Numbered from the stretch's first letter, positions 8,183 through 18,432 are shown. The stretch: DNA of 64,000 bases from Patulibacter sp. SYSU D01012 (GCF_017916475.1 NZ_JAFMTB010000003.1:160009-224008), one strand, 5' to 3'. The notes: a model not told the origin generated them from the letters alone. Program-made: numbers and translations.

Positions 8183-8707
8183 CTACTCGTGGACCGGGCG
8201 CGGCTCGGTCTTCTCGGCCACGCGGTTCTCCGCGCCGACCATCCAGGCGAACTGCTCCAGCTTCTCCAGGAAGGAGTGGAACAGGTCGGCCGTCGTCGGG
8301 TCCGCCTCGTCCACGGCGTCGTGGACCTCGCGGATCGTGCCGCACACCGCGTAGAGGCGCTCGACGATCAGGTCGACCGTCTCGGACGTGTCGACCTCGC
8401 CCGACGGGAACGCCGGCAGCGACGACTGCTCGGCGACGGCCGCGGCCCGGCCGTCCGGCGTGACGTAGAGCGCGCGCATCCGCTCGGCCAGGTCGTCCGA
8501 GAAGGTGCGGGCGGCCTCGATGATCTCGTCGAGCTGCAGGTGCAGGTCGCGGAAGTTGCGGCCCACCACGTTCCAGTGCGCCTGCTTGCCCTGGATGTGC
8601 AGGTCGATCAGGTCGACGTGCACGCGCTGGAGCCGGCCCGCCAGCTCCTCCGAGGCGCGGAAGGCGGGCTTGGGGCCGGCGAGGCGGGAGGAGGAGGTGT
8701 CGGTCAT
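8183..8707 (-). CDS. dps: Dps-family DNA-binding ferritin-like protein
   Basis: A 174-residue Dps/miniferritin. Members form 12-subunit shells that oxidise and store iron and protect DNA in stress or stationary phase. The family hallmark QGKQAHWNVVGRNFRDLHLQ at about 38-57 holds the ferroxidase His and Asp; the rest is a four-helix bundle ending EKLEQFAWMVGAE. The N-terminal tail is short with a few basic residues, so DNA binding through it is uncertain. The ATG at 8707 is preceded by GAAGGGCACCGC, an acceptable ribosome binding site. It is monocistronic, and nothing nearby points to OxyR or Fur control. Confidence 0.95.
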   Translation of the reverse strand: MTDTSSSRLAGPKPAFRASEELAGRLQRVHVDLIDLHIQGKQAHWNVVGRNFRDLHLQLDEIIEAARTFSDDLAERMRALYVTPDGRAAAVAEQSSLPAFPSGEVDTSETVDLIVERLYAVCGTIREVHDAVDEADPTTADLFHSFLEKLEQFAWMVGAENRVAEKTEPRPVHE

Positions 8708-8894
8708 GCGGTGCCCTTCGGTCGGTTGGGGGACGGTCCCCCTGCGGGTACCCGGCGGCGGCGTTCCGCATCCCGGCCGGGGAGGACCCGGGGGCCGTCC
8801 TCCCGCGGGGGCGGCCGCGAGCGCCGGCCGGGCCCCCGGCCTGCGCCGCGGTCGCCGGCGCGCGGGCGACGAGGGCTGGCCCGCAGACGGGTTC

Positions 8895-8907
8895 GCTGGT
8901 ACGCTCG
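8895..8907 (+). promoter_or_regulatory. Extended -10 promoter element of the P1 peptidase gene
   Basis: GCTGGTACGCTCG contains an extended -10 (TGG then TACGCT at 8900-8905). The identical 13-mer recurs at 23143-23155 in front of the TetR gene. Transcription should start around 8912, inside the LacI-type operator at 8911-8924. No convincing -35 hexamer is visible. Confidence 0.55.
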
Positions 8908-8910
8908 CGC

Positions 8911-8924
8911 TGCAATCGATTACA
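8911..8924. promoter_or_regulatory. LacI-family operator O1
   Basis: TGCAATCGATTACA fits the LacI/GalR-family pattern TGnAAnCGnTTnCA exactly. It lies over the predicted transcription start of the P1 peptidase gene, a position suited to repression. A close relative (TGTTATCGATTACA) precedes the ABC importer genes at 15180. This links the peptidase to the LacI gene 5 kb away. Confidence 0.72.
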
Positions 8925-8934
8925 GGCCTGTCCG

Positions 8935-10125
8935 ATGACCCCCTCGCAGCCCTCGGCGCCGACCCCGGCGCCCTCTCCCCCGAGCGTCGTCCCCGCGGCG
9001 TGGACGCACACGCCGTCGGGGGCCGTCCGCCCCCGCGGGCTCCGCCTGCCCCTCGACGGTCGTCCCGGCCCGCACGACGCGATCACCGACGTGCCCGGCC
9101 TCGAGGTCGGCTACGCGACCCTGATCGAGGGCGACGACGTCCGCACGGGCGTCACGGCGATCCATCCGCGCGGCCGCGACGCGCCGGGCGACCCGTGCGC
9201 CGCCGGCGTCGCGGTGCTCAACGGCAACGGCGAGATGACCGGCGCCGCGTGGGTCGACGAGTCCGGCACCTGCGCCGGGCCGATCACGATCACCAACAGC
9301 CACGCCGTCGGGGTGGCGCACCGCGCGACGATCGAGTGGACCGCCGAGCGCTTCCCGGCCCTCGCGGAGCGCTGGCTGCTGCCCGTGGCCGCCGAGACGT
9401 GGGACGGCCGCGTCAACGACATCAACGGCCGCCACGTCACGCCCGAGGTCGTCCGCGCGGCGCTCGACGGCGCGCGGGGCGGGCGGCTGGAGGCGGGGTC
9501 CGTCGGCGGCGGCACCGGCATGGTCTGCTACGGCTTCAAGGGCGGCTCCGGCTCGGCGTCGCGCGTCGTGACGACGGGCGACCGCGAGCACGTCGTCGGC
9601 GTCTTCGTGCAGGCCAACTTCGGCGCGTCGCCCGAGCTGGTCGTCGCCGGCGTGCCCGTCGGCCGGCACCTGCAGGACGTCGCCGCGGACCGCGACCCCG
9701 ACGGGCCGCCGCCCGGCGCCGGCTCGGTCATCGTCGTCGTCGCCACCGACGCGCCGCTGCTGCCCGGGCAGTGCCGGGCCCTGGCGCGGCGCGCCGCGCT
9801 CGGGCTGGCCCGCACCGGAACGTCGGGATCGCACTACTCCGGCGACCTCTTCCTCGCCTGCTCGACGGCCAACCCGGGGGCGTTCGGGTTCGACCCCGTC
9901 ACGAGCGGGACGCCGGAGCTCGGGCGGCTCGACTTCCTGCCGTGGGGCGCGGTCGACCCGTTCTACGAGGCCGTCGTCCAGGCGACGGAGGAGGCGACGC
10001 TCGACGCGCTGATCGCCAACCGCGACCTCGTCGGCCGCGAGGGCCGCCTGTGGCCGGCCCTGCCGCACGACCGGCTCGTCGCCCTGCTCGCCGCCCGCGG
10101 CGTCCCGGCGGGGGCCGCCCGGTGA
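8935..10125 (+). CDS. P1 family peptidase (DmpA/S58 type aminopeptidase)
   Basis: A 396-residue cytosolic N-terminal-nucleophile hydrolase of the DmpA family. These enzymes self-cleave before a Ser and then act as D-/L-aminopeptidases, beta-peptidases or amidases. The nucleophile context GAGSVIVVVATDAPLLP puts the scissile Gly-Ser at about 263/264. The substrate-pocket regions ITDVPGLEVGYATL, GNGEMTG, VNDINGRHV and GGGTGMVCYGFKGG are intact. The N-terminus has a Pro/Ala-rich extension of about 40 residues. A LacI-type operator covers its promoter, so it probably belongs to the regulon of the catabolic genes that follow after a 121-bp gap. The substrate is likely a small amide or peptide, not identified. 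A paralogue is encoded at 32500-33633. Confidence 0.93.
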   Translation: MTPSQPSAPTPAPSPPSVVPAAWTHTPSGAVRPRGLRLPLDGRPGPHDAITDVPGLEVGYATLIEGDDVRTGVTAIHPRGRDAPGDPCAAGVAVLNGNGEMTGAAWVDESGTCAGPITITNSHAVGVAHRATIEWTAERFPALAERWLLPVAAETWDGRVNDINGRHVTPEVVRAALDGARGGRLEAGSVGGGTGMVCYGFKGGSGSASRVVTTGDREHVVGVFVQANFGASPELVVAGVPVGRHLQDVAADRDPDGPPPGAGSVIVVVATDAPLLPGQCRALARRAALGLARTGTSGSHYSGDLFLACSTANPGAFGFDPVTSGTPELGRLDFLPWGAVDPFYEAVVQATEEATLDALIANRDLVGREGRLWPALPHDRLVALLAARGVPAGAAR

Positions 10126-10246
10126 CGCCCGCCCCGCGGCGGCCGGGCCACGCCGCCGCGCCGTCCGGCCGGCCGCCCCGCGGCCGCCGCGCCGCCGGCC
10201 CCCGACCGTCTTGCACCCACCCGCACCGCCCGAAGGAGGGCTCCCC

Positions 10247-11035
10247 ATGCGCCTCGCGCTGACCACCGTGCTGTACGCCCCGGGCGAGCTGCCCGCGGCC
10301 CTCGACGACCTGCGGGCCGCGGGCGGCCAGGGCCTGGAGCTGCAGCCGCACCACACCCACCGCCTGCTCGACGGGACGGACGATCCCGGGGCGCTCGTCG
10401 ACGCGGCCGCCGCCGCCGGCGTCGGCGTCGCGGCCGTCATGTGCGGGTTCCTGCACGACGAGGCGTCCCTGGACGCCCACCGGCGCACCGCCACGCTCGC
10501 CGCGCGCCTGGGCGCCGACGTCATCCCGATCCTGCCGCCTCCGCCGGGCCGCGGCACGCTGGCCGAGCTGGCCGGCCTGCTCGACGCGCTCGCCGCCGAC
10601 GCCGGCCCGCTGGGCGTGCGGCTCGCGGTCCACCACCACGCGGCGACGATCGTGGAGGGCCCCGCCCAGATCGACGAGCTGCTCGGCCTGGTCGCCCCCG
10701 AGGTCGCCGGGCTCTGCTTCGACACCGCGCACTACGCCCTGTACGCCGACGACGAGGCCGACGCGGCCCGGCGCTACGCGGCGCGCACGACCCACGTCCA
10801 CGTGAAGGACCTGGTCCGGCGCCGGGCCGACCTGGGGTACGTGCCCGACGGCCGCACCGGCGCCCGCGCGTTCCGGCTGCCCGGGGACGGCGTCCTCGAC
10901 GTCCTCCCGGCCGTCCGCGCGCTGCACGAGGAGGGCTACGCCGGCTGGGCGGCCCTCGAGATCGAGAACTTCCTTCGGCCCCGCGACGTCTCGGCGTCCC
11001 TGGGCCTCGAGCGCACGAGAGGTGCACTGGCATGA
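10247..11035 (+). CDS. Sugar phosphate isomerase/epimerase-like TIM-barrel protein
   Basis: A 262-residue xylose-isomerase-like TIM-barrel enzyme (AP endonuclease 2 superfamily). Metal-site positions typical of the family are visible: LAVHHH at about 125-130, the Asp in LCFDTAHY at about 157, THVHVKDL at about 183-190 and a C-terminal Glu in AALEIENF. The ATG at 10247 is chosen for GGAGGG 7 nt upstream. It overlaps the oxidoreductase gene by 4 bp, and the family commonly pairs with Gfo/Idh/MocA dehydrogenases in inositol, sugar-acid or rare-sugar catabolism. The actual substrate cannot be read. Confidence 0.88.
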   Translation: MRLALTTVLYAPGELPAALDDLRAAGGQGLELQPHHTHRLLDGTDDPGALVDAAAAAGVGVAAVMCGFLHDEASLDAHRRTATLAARLGADVIPILPPPPGRGTLAELAGLLDALAADAGPLGVRLAVHHHAATIVEGPAQIDELLGLVAPEVAGLCFDTAHYALYADDEADAARRYAARTTHVHVKDLVRRRADLGYVPDGRTGARAFRLPGDGVLDVLPAVRALHEEGYAGWAALEIENFLRPRDVSASLGLERTRGALA

Positions 11036-12204
11036 GCAACGCCCCCATCCGCGTCGGCCTGATCGGCGCCGGCTTCGCCGCGTGGGACCTGAAGGTCCCC
11101 TCCTACGCCGCCCTCGACGGCGTCGAGATCGTCGCCGTCGCGGATCCGTCGCCCGACGCCCGCGAGCGGGCCCAGCGCGAGCTCGGGATCCCCGCCGAGC
11201 GCTGCTACGCCGACCCGCTCGAGCTCGTCGCGGCCGGCGGCGTCGACATGGTCGACGTCTCGACCCCGCACCACACGCACTGCGAGATCCTCGTCGCCGC
11301 CGCGGACGCCGGGATCCCGATCGCCTGCGACAAGCCGCTCGCGATGAACCTGCGCGAGGCCGACCTGATCATCGGCGCGGCGGAGCGCACGGGCACCCCG
11401 ATCGGGATGCTGCAGAACTTCCGCTGGTTCCCGTCCCACGCGCGCGTCACCGAGCTGGTCGGCGAGGGCGCCATCGGCACCCCGACGTTCGCGTCGGTCA
11501 ACGCGATCGGCGTCTTCGCCCCGGACGTCGGCGGCGAGAACGCGACGAGCTGGCGCCTGCGCTCGGCGCTCGCGGGCGGCGGCATCCTCATCGACTACGG
11601 CATCCACGTCATCTACCTGGCGCGCGCGTACCTGGGCGGCGCGCCGTTCACGAAGGTCACGGCGCACATCGACCGCATGGTCGTGCGCGCCGGCGACGTC
11701 GAGGACCACGCGACGCTGCTGCTGGAGACGGCGTCCGGCGCGTACGCGTCCGTCAGCCTGACGTGGGGCGGGGGCTCGACCGGCAACGCCACGGTCTTCG
11801 GCACCGAGGGCGCGCTGAAGGTCGTCCACGAGGGCGGGCTGAACGCGCCGCACAACGCGGCCTCCGCCGTCGCGCTGACGCAGGGCCGGATGGAGCAGCG
11901 CCTGGACCCGCTGACGTGGGAGGTCCTGCCGCTGGACTGGTACTACCGCGGCGCGATCGCGTCGTTCGTCGCGCGCCTGCGGGGCACGGACGACACGGGC
12001 CCGACCGTCGACGACGGCCGCGCCGACCTCGAGGTCGTGCTCGCGGCGTACCGCTCCGCGGCGACGGGCGAGCCGGTCACCCTGCCGCTGTCGGCCGCCG
12101 ACCCGGTCTACCAGCACGGCGCCGCGGGCCTGCGGGCTCTCGACCTGCCGGAGGACAGCGTCGTGCTCCGGCACGACCTCTTCCGCGGCGAGGCCGACGC
12201 ATGA
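11032..12204 (+). CDS. Gfo/Idh/MocA family NAD(P)-dependent oxidoreductase
   Basis: A 390-residue dehydrogenase with an N-terminal Rossmann fold (IRVGLIGAGFAAWDLKVPSY, residues about 6-25) and the family motif CDKPLAMN at about 100-107, whose Lys is catalytic. The C-terminal alpha/beta domain carries GGGILIDYGIHVIYLAR, with the His typical of the active site, at about 183-199. Such enzymes oxidise or reduce a ring hydroxyl of sugars, inositols or related polyols. It is embedded in an overlapping operon (ATGA at both ends) with the isomerase and the metallo-beta-lactamase-fold hydrolase, so it probably performs the redox step of one pathway. Confidence 0.92.
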   Translation: MSNAPIRVGLIGAGFAAWDLKVPSYAALDGVEIVAVADPSPDARERAQRELGIPAERCYADPLELVAAGGVDMVDVSTPHHTHCEILVAAADAGIPIACDKPLAMNLREADLIIGAAERTGTPIGMLQNFRWFPSHARVTELVGEGAIGTPTFASVNAIGVFAPDVGGENATSWRLRSALAGGGILIDYGIHVIYLARAYLGGAPFTKVTAHIDRMVVRAGDVEDHATLLLETASGAYASVSLTWGGGSTGNATVFGTEGALKVVHEGGLNAPHNAASAVALTQGRMEQRLDPLTWEVLPLDWYYRGAIASFVARLRGTDDTGPTVDDGRADLEVVLAAYRSAATGEPVTLPLSAADPVYQHGAAGLRALDLPEDSVVLRHDLFRGEADA

Positions 12205-12965
12205 GGCTCGCGCCGCGCCTGCACCTGGTCGGCTCGGAGCAGTTCGGCCTGTCGCACCGCTTCGACTGCAACATCTTCCTGGTCGACGCCGGCGGCCCGC
12301 TCGTGCTGGTCGACGCCGGCCGGGGGCTCGACGTCGACGCGATCGAGCGCAACGTCCAGGCCGACGGCCTCGATCCGGCGCGCATCGCGGCGGTGCTCGT
12401 CACCCACTCGCACGACGGGCACACCGCCGGCCTGAAGGCGTTCCGCGAGCGCTGGGGCTGCGAGATCTGGATGCCGCGCGTCGCCGCGCCGATCGTCGCC
12501 CAGGGCACCGACCCGGGGATCCCGTTCAACGTCGGCCTGGGCATGTACCCCGAAGGCTGGACGTTCCCGTGCGTCGAGCCCGACCACCTCGTCGACGACG
12601 GCGACGAGATCGTGGTCGGCGACGCCACCTTCCGGGCGATCGTCGTGGAGGGCCACACGCCCGACTCGACCTGCTTCCTGTGGGAGCACGAGGGGCGGCG
12701 GACGCTCTTCACCGGCGACGTCGTCTTCCACGCCGGCCGGATCGGGCTCGTCAACCTGCCGGCGTCGAACCTGGACGACTACCGCCGGGACCTGCCGAAG
12801 CTCGGCGGCCTGGGCGTCGACGCGCTCTGCCCCGGGCACGGCGTCTTCACCGTCGCGCGCGGGCAGTGGCACGTCGACCAGGCGATCGAGCGCCTGACGT
12901 CGCGCGCGGCGCTGCCGCCGTCGTTCTACGAGACGCTCGAGTTCGTCGAGGAGACGACCCCGTGA
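12201..12965 (+). CDS. Metallo-beta-lactamase-fold hydrolase
   Basis: A 254-residue MBL-fold protein. The metal-binding HxHxDH-like motif appears as THSHDGHTAG (about 70-79), so the second half reads H-D-G-H rather than the usual H-x-D-H. The remaining ligands are in EGHTPDSTCF (about 150-159), FTGDVVFH (about 172-179) and CPGHGVF (about 210-216). It is likely a lactonase or thioesterase-type hydrolase; in this operon, hydrolysis of a sugar lactone made by the dehydrogenase is an attractive guess. It overlaps the previous gene as ATGA and touches the next as TGATG. Confidence 0.9.
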   Translation: MRLAPRLHLVGSEQFGLSHRFDCNIFLVDAGGPLVLVDAGRGLDVDAIERNVQADGLDPARIAAVLVTHSHDGHTAGLKAFRERWGCEIWMPRVAAPIVAQGTDPGIPFNVGLGMYPEGWTFPCVEPDHLVDDGDEIVVGDATFRAIVVEGHTPDSTCFLWEHEGRRTLFTGDVVFHAGRIGLVNLPASNLDDYRRDLPKLGGLGVDALCPGHGVFTVARGQWHVDQAIERLTSRAALPPSFYETLEFVEETTP

Positions 12966-13351
12966 TGCGGCTCGTCAACGTCGCGGCGAAGGTCGCGGAC
13001 GTCGACGCGGCCGCCGCGACGCTGGCGGCCCTGCCCGGGCTGGGGCCGGTGCGGGAGCACGCGCTCGGCGGCGACGACCGCTTCGCCGAGGTGACGCTGG
13101 GCGACGCGCGGCTGAACCTGTTCGCCCGCGCGCTGCACGACGCGGACCGGCCGGAGCCCACGCCCCCGGGCCTGCTGCACCTGAGCTTCGCCGTCGACGA
13201 CCTGGACGCGCACCTCGACGGGGGCTGGCGGGCCCTGCTCGTCGGCGACGTGCGGACGATCTCGGGGACGTTCGGCGTGCGGCGGATCGCGTTCTTCGAG
13301 CCGCTGCCGGGCGTCTGCGTCGAGCTGATGGAGGACCGGTCCGGTGCGTGA
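12965..13351 (+). CDS. VOC/glyoxalase-fold small protein
   Basis: A 128-residue protein with a VOC-like beta-alpha-beta-beta-beta pattern: start MRLVNVAAKVADVDAAAATL, middle LLHLSFAVDDLDAHL and end FFEPLPGVCVELMED, where a final Glu (in CVELME) is a usual metal ligand and the His in LLHLSF another. It could be an epimerase, lyase or dioxygenase-like enzyme on a small acid. The ATG at 12965 shares one base with the upstream stop; a GTG three bases earlier is equally placed. It overlaps the RraA-like gene by 8 bp and belongs to the same operon. Confidence 0.75.
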   Translation: MRLVNVAAKVADVDAAAATLAALPGLGPVREHALGGDDRFAEVTLGDARLNLFARALHDADRPEPTPPGLLHLSFAVDDLDAHLDGGWRALLVGDVRTISGTFGVRRIAFFEPLPGVCVELMEDRSGA

Positions 13352-13964
13352 GCCGGTCCCGACCGCGCTGCCGGACGGCATCGGCGCGGCCACGCTCTAC
13401 GAGGCGGCCGGCCGCCGCGGCGCGCTCGACCCCGCCGTCCGCCGCCGCGTGGGCGTCGCGCTCGCCGGCCCGGCCCTGCCGGTGGCCTGCGCCGCCGGCG
13501 ACAACCTGGCGGTGCACCGCGCCGTCGCCGTCGCCGCGCCCGGCGAGGTGCTCGTCGTGGCGGGCGCCGGCGTCGCCGTCGGCTACCTGGGCGACGTGCT
13601 CGCGGTCGCGGCGCAGGCCCGCGGCGTGGCGGGGGCCGTCGTGGACGGCGGCGTCCGCGACCTGCGCGAGATCGACGAGCTGGGCTTCGGCCTGTGGGCC
13701 CGCCACGTGGCGATGGCCGGCGCGACGAAGCGCACGCCCGGCGCGGTGGGGGAGCCCGTCGTCTGCGGCGGCGTGCTCGTGCGCCGGGGCGACTGGGTCG
13801 TCGCGGACGAGGACGGCGTGGCCGTCGTGCCTCGCGACGACGTGCCGGCCGTGCTCGACGCCGCCCGTCGGCGGCAGGAGGCCGAGGAGCGGATGAAGCG
13901 CGAGCTGCTCGGCGGGGCGCTGACCCTGGACCTGCTCGGCCTGCGCGCCGACGCCGAGGCCTGA
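13344..13964 (+). CDS. RraA-like / HMG-CHA aldolase family protein
   Basis: A 206-residue member of the family that includes RraA and class II 4-hydroxy-4-methyl-2-oxoglutarate aldolases, which cleave or decarboxylate 2-keto acids such as oxaloacetate. The signature is clear: LGDVLAVAAQARGVAGAV (about 77-94) with the GD and the RG, followed by DGGVRDLREI (about 96-105) giving the D-G-x-x-R-D metal and substrate site. As the last gene of the operon it is a good candidate for the final C-C cleavage that makes pyruvate-like products. A role as an RNase E inhibitor is less likely in this context. Confidence 0.88.
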   Translation: MREPVPTALPDGIGAATLYEAAGRRGALDPAVRRRVGVALAGPALPVACAAGDNLAVHRAVAVAAPGEVLVVAGAGVAVGYLGDVLAVAAQARGVAGAVVDGGVRDLREIDELGFGLWARHVAMAGATKRTPGAVGEPVVCGGVLVRRGDWVVADEDGVAVVPRDDVPAVLDAARRRQEAEERMKRELLGGALTLDLLGLRADAEA

Positions 13965-13975
13965 CGGGCGCCGCC

Positions 13976-13997
13976 GGCTCCGCGGCCGGCCGGAGCC
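13976..13997. terminator. Inverted repeat between convergent rraA-like and lacI-type genes
   Basis: GGCTCCG (13976-13982) pairs with CGGAGCC (13991-13997) around an 8-nt GC-rich loop. It lies between two convergent stop codons, so it could serve both directions. No T-run follows, as is usual in this GC-rich sequence. Confidence 0.45.
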
Positions 13998-14017
13998 CGC
14001 CGCGCGCCGTCGCCGGC

Positions 14018-15067
14018 TCAGCGCCCGGCCGGCGGCGGCGCGCACGACCCGCGCACCGTCAGCCGCCCGGCCAGCCGGCAGTCGACCGGGCCGACGGCGG
14101 CCTTCGGGTCGCTGCCCATCCGCCCGAGCAGCGTCTGGGCCGTGACCATCCCCATCTGCTCGAGCGGCGCGGCGAAGGTCGTCACCGCGGGCCGGCAGCT
14201 GCGGTACCAGTCGGGGTCGTCCGCGCCGACGAGGGACAGCTCCTCCGGCAGCGCGATCCCGCGGTCGGCCGCCGTCTGCAGCGCGCCGGACACGAGCTGG
14301 TTGCCGGCGGCGAAGACGGCCGTGGGCGGCGTCTCCTGGTCGAGCAGCCGCTCCATCGCCGTGCGCCCCCACTCGTGCGCGTACTCGCCGTAGAGGACCT
14401 GCACCTCCAGGCCGGCGTCGGCCGCCGCGGCCGCGAACCCGCCGGCGCGGTCGCGCGTGGTGCTGAACCGCTCGGGCCCGGCGATCACCGCCAGCCGCCG
14501 GTGCCCCAGCCCGAGCACGTGACGGGCGAGCTCGCCGGCGCCGCGCTCCTCGTCGGAGACCACCGTGTCGCAGTGGCGCACCCGGCTGTGGCGCAGGAAC
14601 TCGACGACGGGCGGCGCGTCGCGGGCGGTCCGCAGGTACGGGGCGGCGCCGTCGTCGGTGCACGGCACGTGGACGATCCCCTCCACCCGGTGCTGCAACA
14701 TGGTGGAGACGTAGTCGCGATCGACCTCGGGCCGGTCGCCGCTGACGCCGAGGATCAGCCGGTAGCCGTGGTCGGTCAGCACGTCCTGGAGCACCGAGGT
14801 CGCGACGGCGAAGAAGTCCGAGCGCACGTCCGGGACGATCAGGCCGACGAGCCGGCTGTGCTCCTGACGGAGGGCGCGGGCGAGCACGTTGGGCTGGTAG
14901 CCCATGCGGGCGGCGCCCTCGACGACCTTGCGGCGCGTCTCCTCGCTCACGTGCGGGTGCCCGTTCAGCGCGCGGGAGACGGTGGCGGTCGAGACCCCCA
15001 GCTCGCGCGCCATGTCCTGCACGGTCGGCCGCCCGGGACGTGGCGGAGGGTCTGGTGACACGCTCAT
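14018..15067 (-). CDS. LacI/GalR-family transcriptional regulator
   Basis: A 349-residue repressor-type protein. The N-terminal DNA-binding domain reads TVQDMARELGVSTATVSRAL at about 14-33 with the hinge region after it, followed by a periplasmic-binding-protein-like effector domain (RLVGLIVPDVRSDFFAVATS at about 70-89). It is divergent from the PotD-type importer and convergent with the catabolic operon. LacI-type sites lie at its own start (15071), before the importer (15180) and before the P1 peptidase (8911), so it likely controls all three and itself. The ATG at 15067 has almost no leader; a GTG two codons later (15061) would have AGGA at a better distance. The effector is unknown. Confidence 0.93.
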   Translation of the reverse strand: MSVSPDPPPRPGRPTVQDMARELGVSTATVSRALNGHPHVSEETRRKVVEGAARMGYQPNVLARALRQEHSRLVGLIVPDVRSDFFAVATSVLQDVLTDHGYRLILGVSGDRPEVDRDYVSTMLQHRVEGIVHVPCTDDGAAPYLRTARDAPPVVEFLRHSRVRHCDTVVSDEERGAGELARHVLGLGHRRLAVIAGPERFSTTRDRAGGFAAAAADAGLEVQVLYGEYAHEWGRTAMERLLDQETPPTAVFAAGNQLVSGALQTAADRGIALPEELSLVGADDPDWYRSCRPAVTTFAAPLEQMGMVTAQTLLGRMGSDPKAAVGPVDCRLAGRLTVRGSCAPPPAGR

Positions 15068-15070
15068 TCC

Positions 15071-15082
15071 TGAAACGTTACA
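15071..15082. promoter_or_regulatory. LacI-family operator O2 at the regulator start
   Basis: TGAAACGTTACA, flanked by CC and GG, is a near-perfect palindrome centred on CG, four bases upstream of the LacI ATG. It is two bases shorter between half-sites than O1 and O3, so it may bind the same protein with different affinity or a different LacI paralogue. Its position suggests autoregulation. Confidence 0.6.
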
Positions 15083-15179
15083 GGTCTTCGGGGAGGCCTG
15101 AACGGTGTTTCGACAGGTGGAGCGCCGCCGACCGGGCGAATTGGCCGAAAATATGCCCCGCGAGCGAGCCGCAACGCTA

Positions 15180-15193
15180 TGTTATCGATTACA
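15180..15193. promoter_or_regulatory. LacI-family operator O3 before the ABC importer
   Basis: TGTTATCGATTACA matches TGnAAnCGnTTnCA with one mismatch and shares ATCGATTACAGG with O1. It is followed directly by AGGAGGG and lies 47 to 60 bp before the GTG of the binding-protein gene, in a position to block transcription of the importer operon. Confidence 0.68.
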
Positions 15194-15239
15194 GGAGGGC
15201 GGACGGAGCGTGTCGCCCGATCGAAACGGGAGAAGAGCA

Positions 15240-16381
15240 GTGACCAACGCATCGGGCATGGATCGCCGGCGGTTCCTGGCGCGCCTCGGGGGGACCGCGA
15301 TCGCGGCAGGCCTGGGCACGCAGGCGCTCGCCGCCTGCGGCGGATCGTCGTCCGCCGGGGGTGCGGGCGGCGTGGGCGGCACCCTCAACACGCTGGCCTG
15401 GAACACGTACGTCAACCCGACGGTCACCGCGGCGTTCCGCCGCGCGAAGGGCGTCACCGTCAAGAACGCCAGCCTCGCGACGAACGAGGAGATCTTCGCG
15501 CGGATGAAGGCGGGCGGGGTCGGCAAGACCGACCTCATGACGCCGAACATCGCGTACGTCGAGCAGCTCGTCGCGGCGGGCCTGCTCGAACCGCTCGACA
15601 CGAGCAAGCTGCCCAACCTGGCCGGCCTGCTGCCCGCGATGACGCGCGCGATGAAGACGAGCGGGTCGGTCGGCGGCAAGGCCTACGCCGTCCCGGTCGC
15701 GTGGGGCTACGACGCCATGGTCTACAACGCCACCCGCATGAAGCGCGCGCCGACGTCCTGGAAGGACCTGCTGCGGCCGGAGCTGAAGGGCCGCGTCCTC
15801 CTGCCCGACGGCCCGATCACGACCTTCGAGATCTGGCCGCGCGTGCTCGGGTACGACATGGCGACGCTGACGAAGCAGCAGCTCGACGAGACGACCGAGT
15901 TCGTCATCAAGCTGAAGAAGACGCAGGTCCGCACGATCAGCGGCGACTCCGAGGACATGGCGACGCTGCTGGCGCGCGGGGACGTGTGGGTCACCGGCGC
16001 GGGGACGTGGTTCGGCCTGCCCGGGCTCGTCGCGCAGAAGGGCGGCGACGAGGCGCGCTCGATCATCCCGAAGGAGGGGGCGGCGACGTGGGTCGACACC
16101 TACGTCATGGGCAAGGACGCGCCCAACCGCGACACCGCCTACGCCTTCCTGAACGACCTGCTCGATCCGACCCGGCAGGTCGAGCTCGTCAAGGTGTCCG
16201 CCAGCGGCACGGTGAGCGCCGACGCGGTCCAGAAGGTGCCGAAGGCCAACCGCGACCTGTACGGGTACAAGGGCGACATCGGCTCGGGCAACGCGCCGCT
16301 GAACGTCTTCCCGCCGCTGGACAAGGGCTACACGACGCCGACGGACTGGAACGACGCGTGGGCGCGGATCGCGGCGGCGTG

Positions 16382-16382
<1 letters not shown>
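15240..16382 (+). CDS. ABC importer substrate-binding protein, PotD type (Tat lipoprotein)
   Basis: A 380-residue extracellular solute-binding protein. The signal region combines a twin-arginine motif (DRRRFLARLGGTAIAAGLGT) and a lipobox LAAC, so it should be exported folded by Tat and lipid-anchored. The mature part has PotD-like features: NTLAWNTYVNP near the start, YAVPVAWGYDAMVYN around 155 and a C-terminal PLDKGYTTPTDWNDAWARI. The GTG at 15240 has GGGAG 7 nt upstream; an in-frame GTG at 15210 after AGGAGGG and the ATG at 15258 are alternatives. It is the first gene of a four-gene overlapping operon. Ligands of this class include polyamines, aminoethylphosphonate and similar cations; this ligand is unknown. 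Confidence 0.92.
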
Positions 16383-17517
<1,135 letters not shown>

Positions 17518-17521
<4 letters not shown>

Positions 17522-18432
17522 GCGCGCCGTCCGCCGCCCCGCCCGCCACGCGCGCGCGGCCCGAGCGCTCGCCCGCCGGCGCCGCCCGGTGGCGCTCGCG
17601 CCTGCTGCTCGGGCTCCAGCTCGGGCCAGCGAGCGCGTTCGTCGTCGTCTTCCTGATCGTCCCCTTCGCGGTCCTCTTCCTGTACTCGTTCTGGCGTCTG
17701 CGGGCGTACGAGGTCGTGGCGGAGTGGAACCTCGACAGCTACAAGCGGGTCGTCACGGAGGACGCCTACCGGCGGCTCCTGCTCAACACGCTGAAGATCG
17801 CGATGGGGGCGTCCGTCCTGGCCACCGTCATCGCGTTCGCCTTCGCCCACGCCCTGCGGTTCCGGCTGAGCCGCTGGCAGGAGCCGCTGCTGTTCTGCGT
17901 CGTCGTCGCCCTCTTCTCGGGCTACCTCGTGCGCATCTACGCGTGGCGGACGATCCTGGGCGAGCGCGGCGTCATCAACGAGAGCCTCGCGCGGCTCGGT
18001 CTGATCGACGAGCCGCTGTCGTTCCTGCTGTTCAACCGCGGCGCGGCGATCGTCGTCCTCGCCAACTTCCTCGTCCCGATCGCGATCCTGCCGATCTACG
18101 GCGCGATGCAGAACATCCGCGACCGCGAGATCGAGGCCGCCCGCGACCTGGGCTGCGGCACGTGGACGACGTTCCGGCGGGTCACCCTGCCGCTGGCCTG
18201 GCCCGGCGTCTTCTTCGCCTGGGCGCTCACGTTCCTCACCGCGACGGGCGACTACCTCGTCCCGCAGCTGATCGGCGGGGCCAACGGCACCATGCTCGGC
18301 GTCATCGTCACCGACACGCTGAACGCGGACTTCAACCTGCCCCGCGGCTCGGCCCTCGCCTTCACCGCGCTGGTCGTGACGCTGTCGATCATCGCCCTGG
18401 TGCGCTGGGTCGGCGGGAAGGTGCTCCGATGA
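17518..18432 (+). CDS. ABC importer permease, PotB type
   Basis: A 304-residue inner-membrane permease with about six helices. The cytoplasmic coupling motif, the EAA loop, reads EIEAARDLGCGTWTTFRRVT at about 203-222 with the conserved Gly. An N-terminal basic region of about 27 residues precedes helix 1. It would pair with the next gene product to form the transmembrane pathway of the PotD-A-B-C-type importer. The 4-bp overlaps on both sides indicate tight co-translation. Confidence 0.95.

Noticed and set aside
13344-13964. RraA as a regulator of RNase E
   Set aside because: The D-G-x-x-R-D aldolase site is intact and the gene sits at the end of a catabolic operon, so an enzyme role is more likely than RNase E inhibition.
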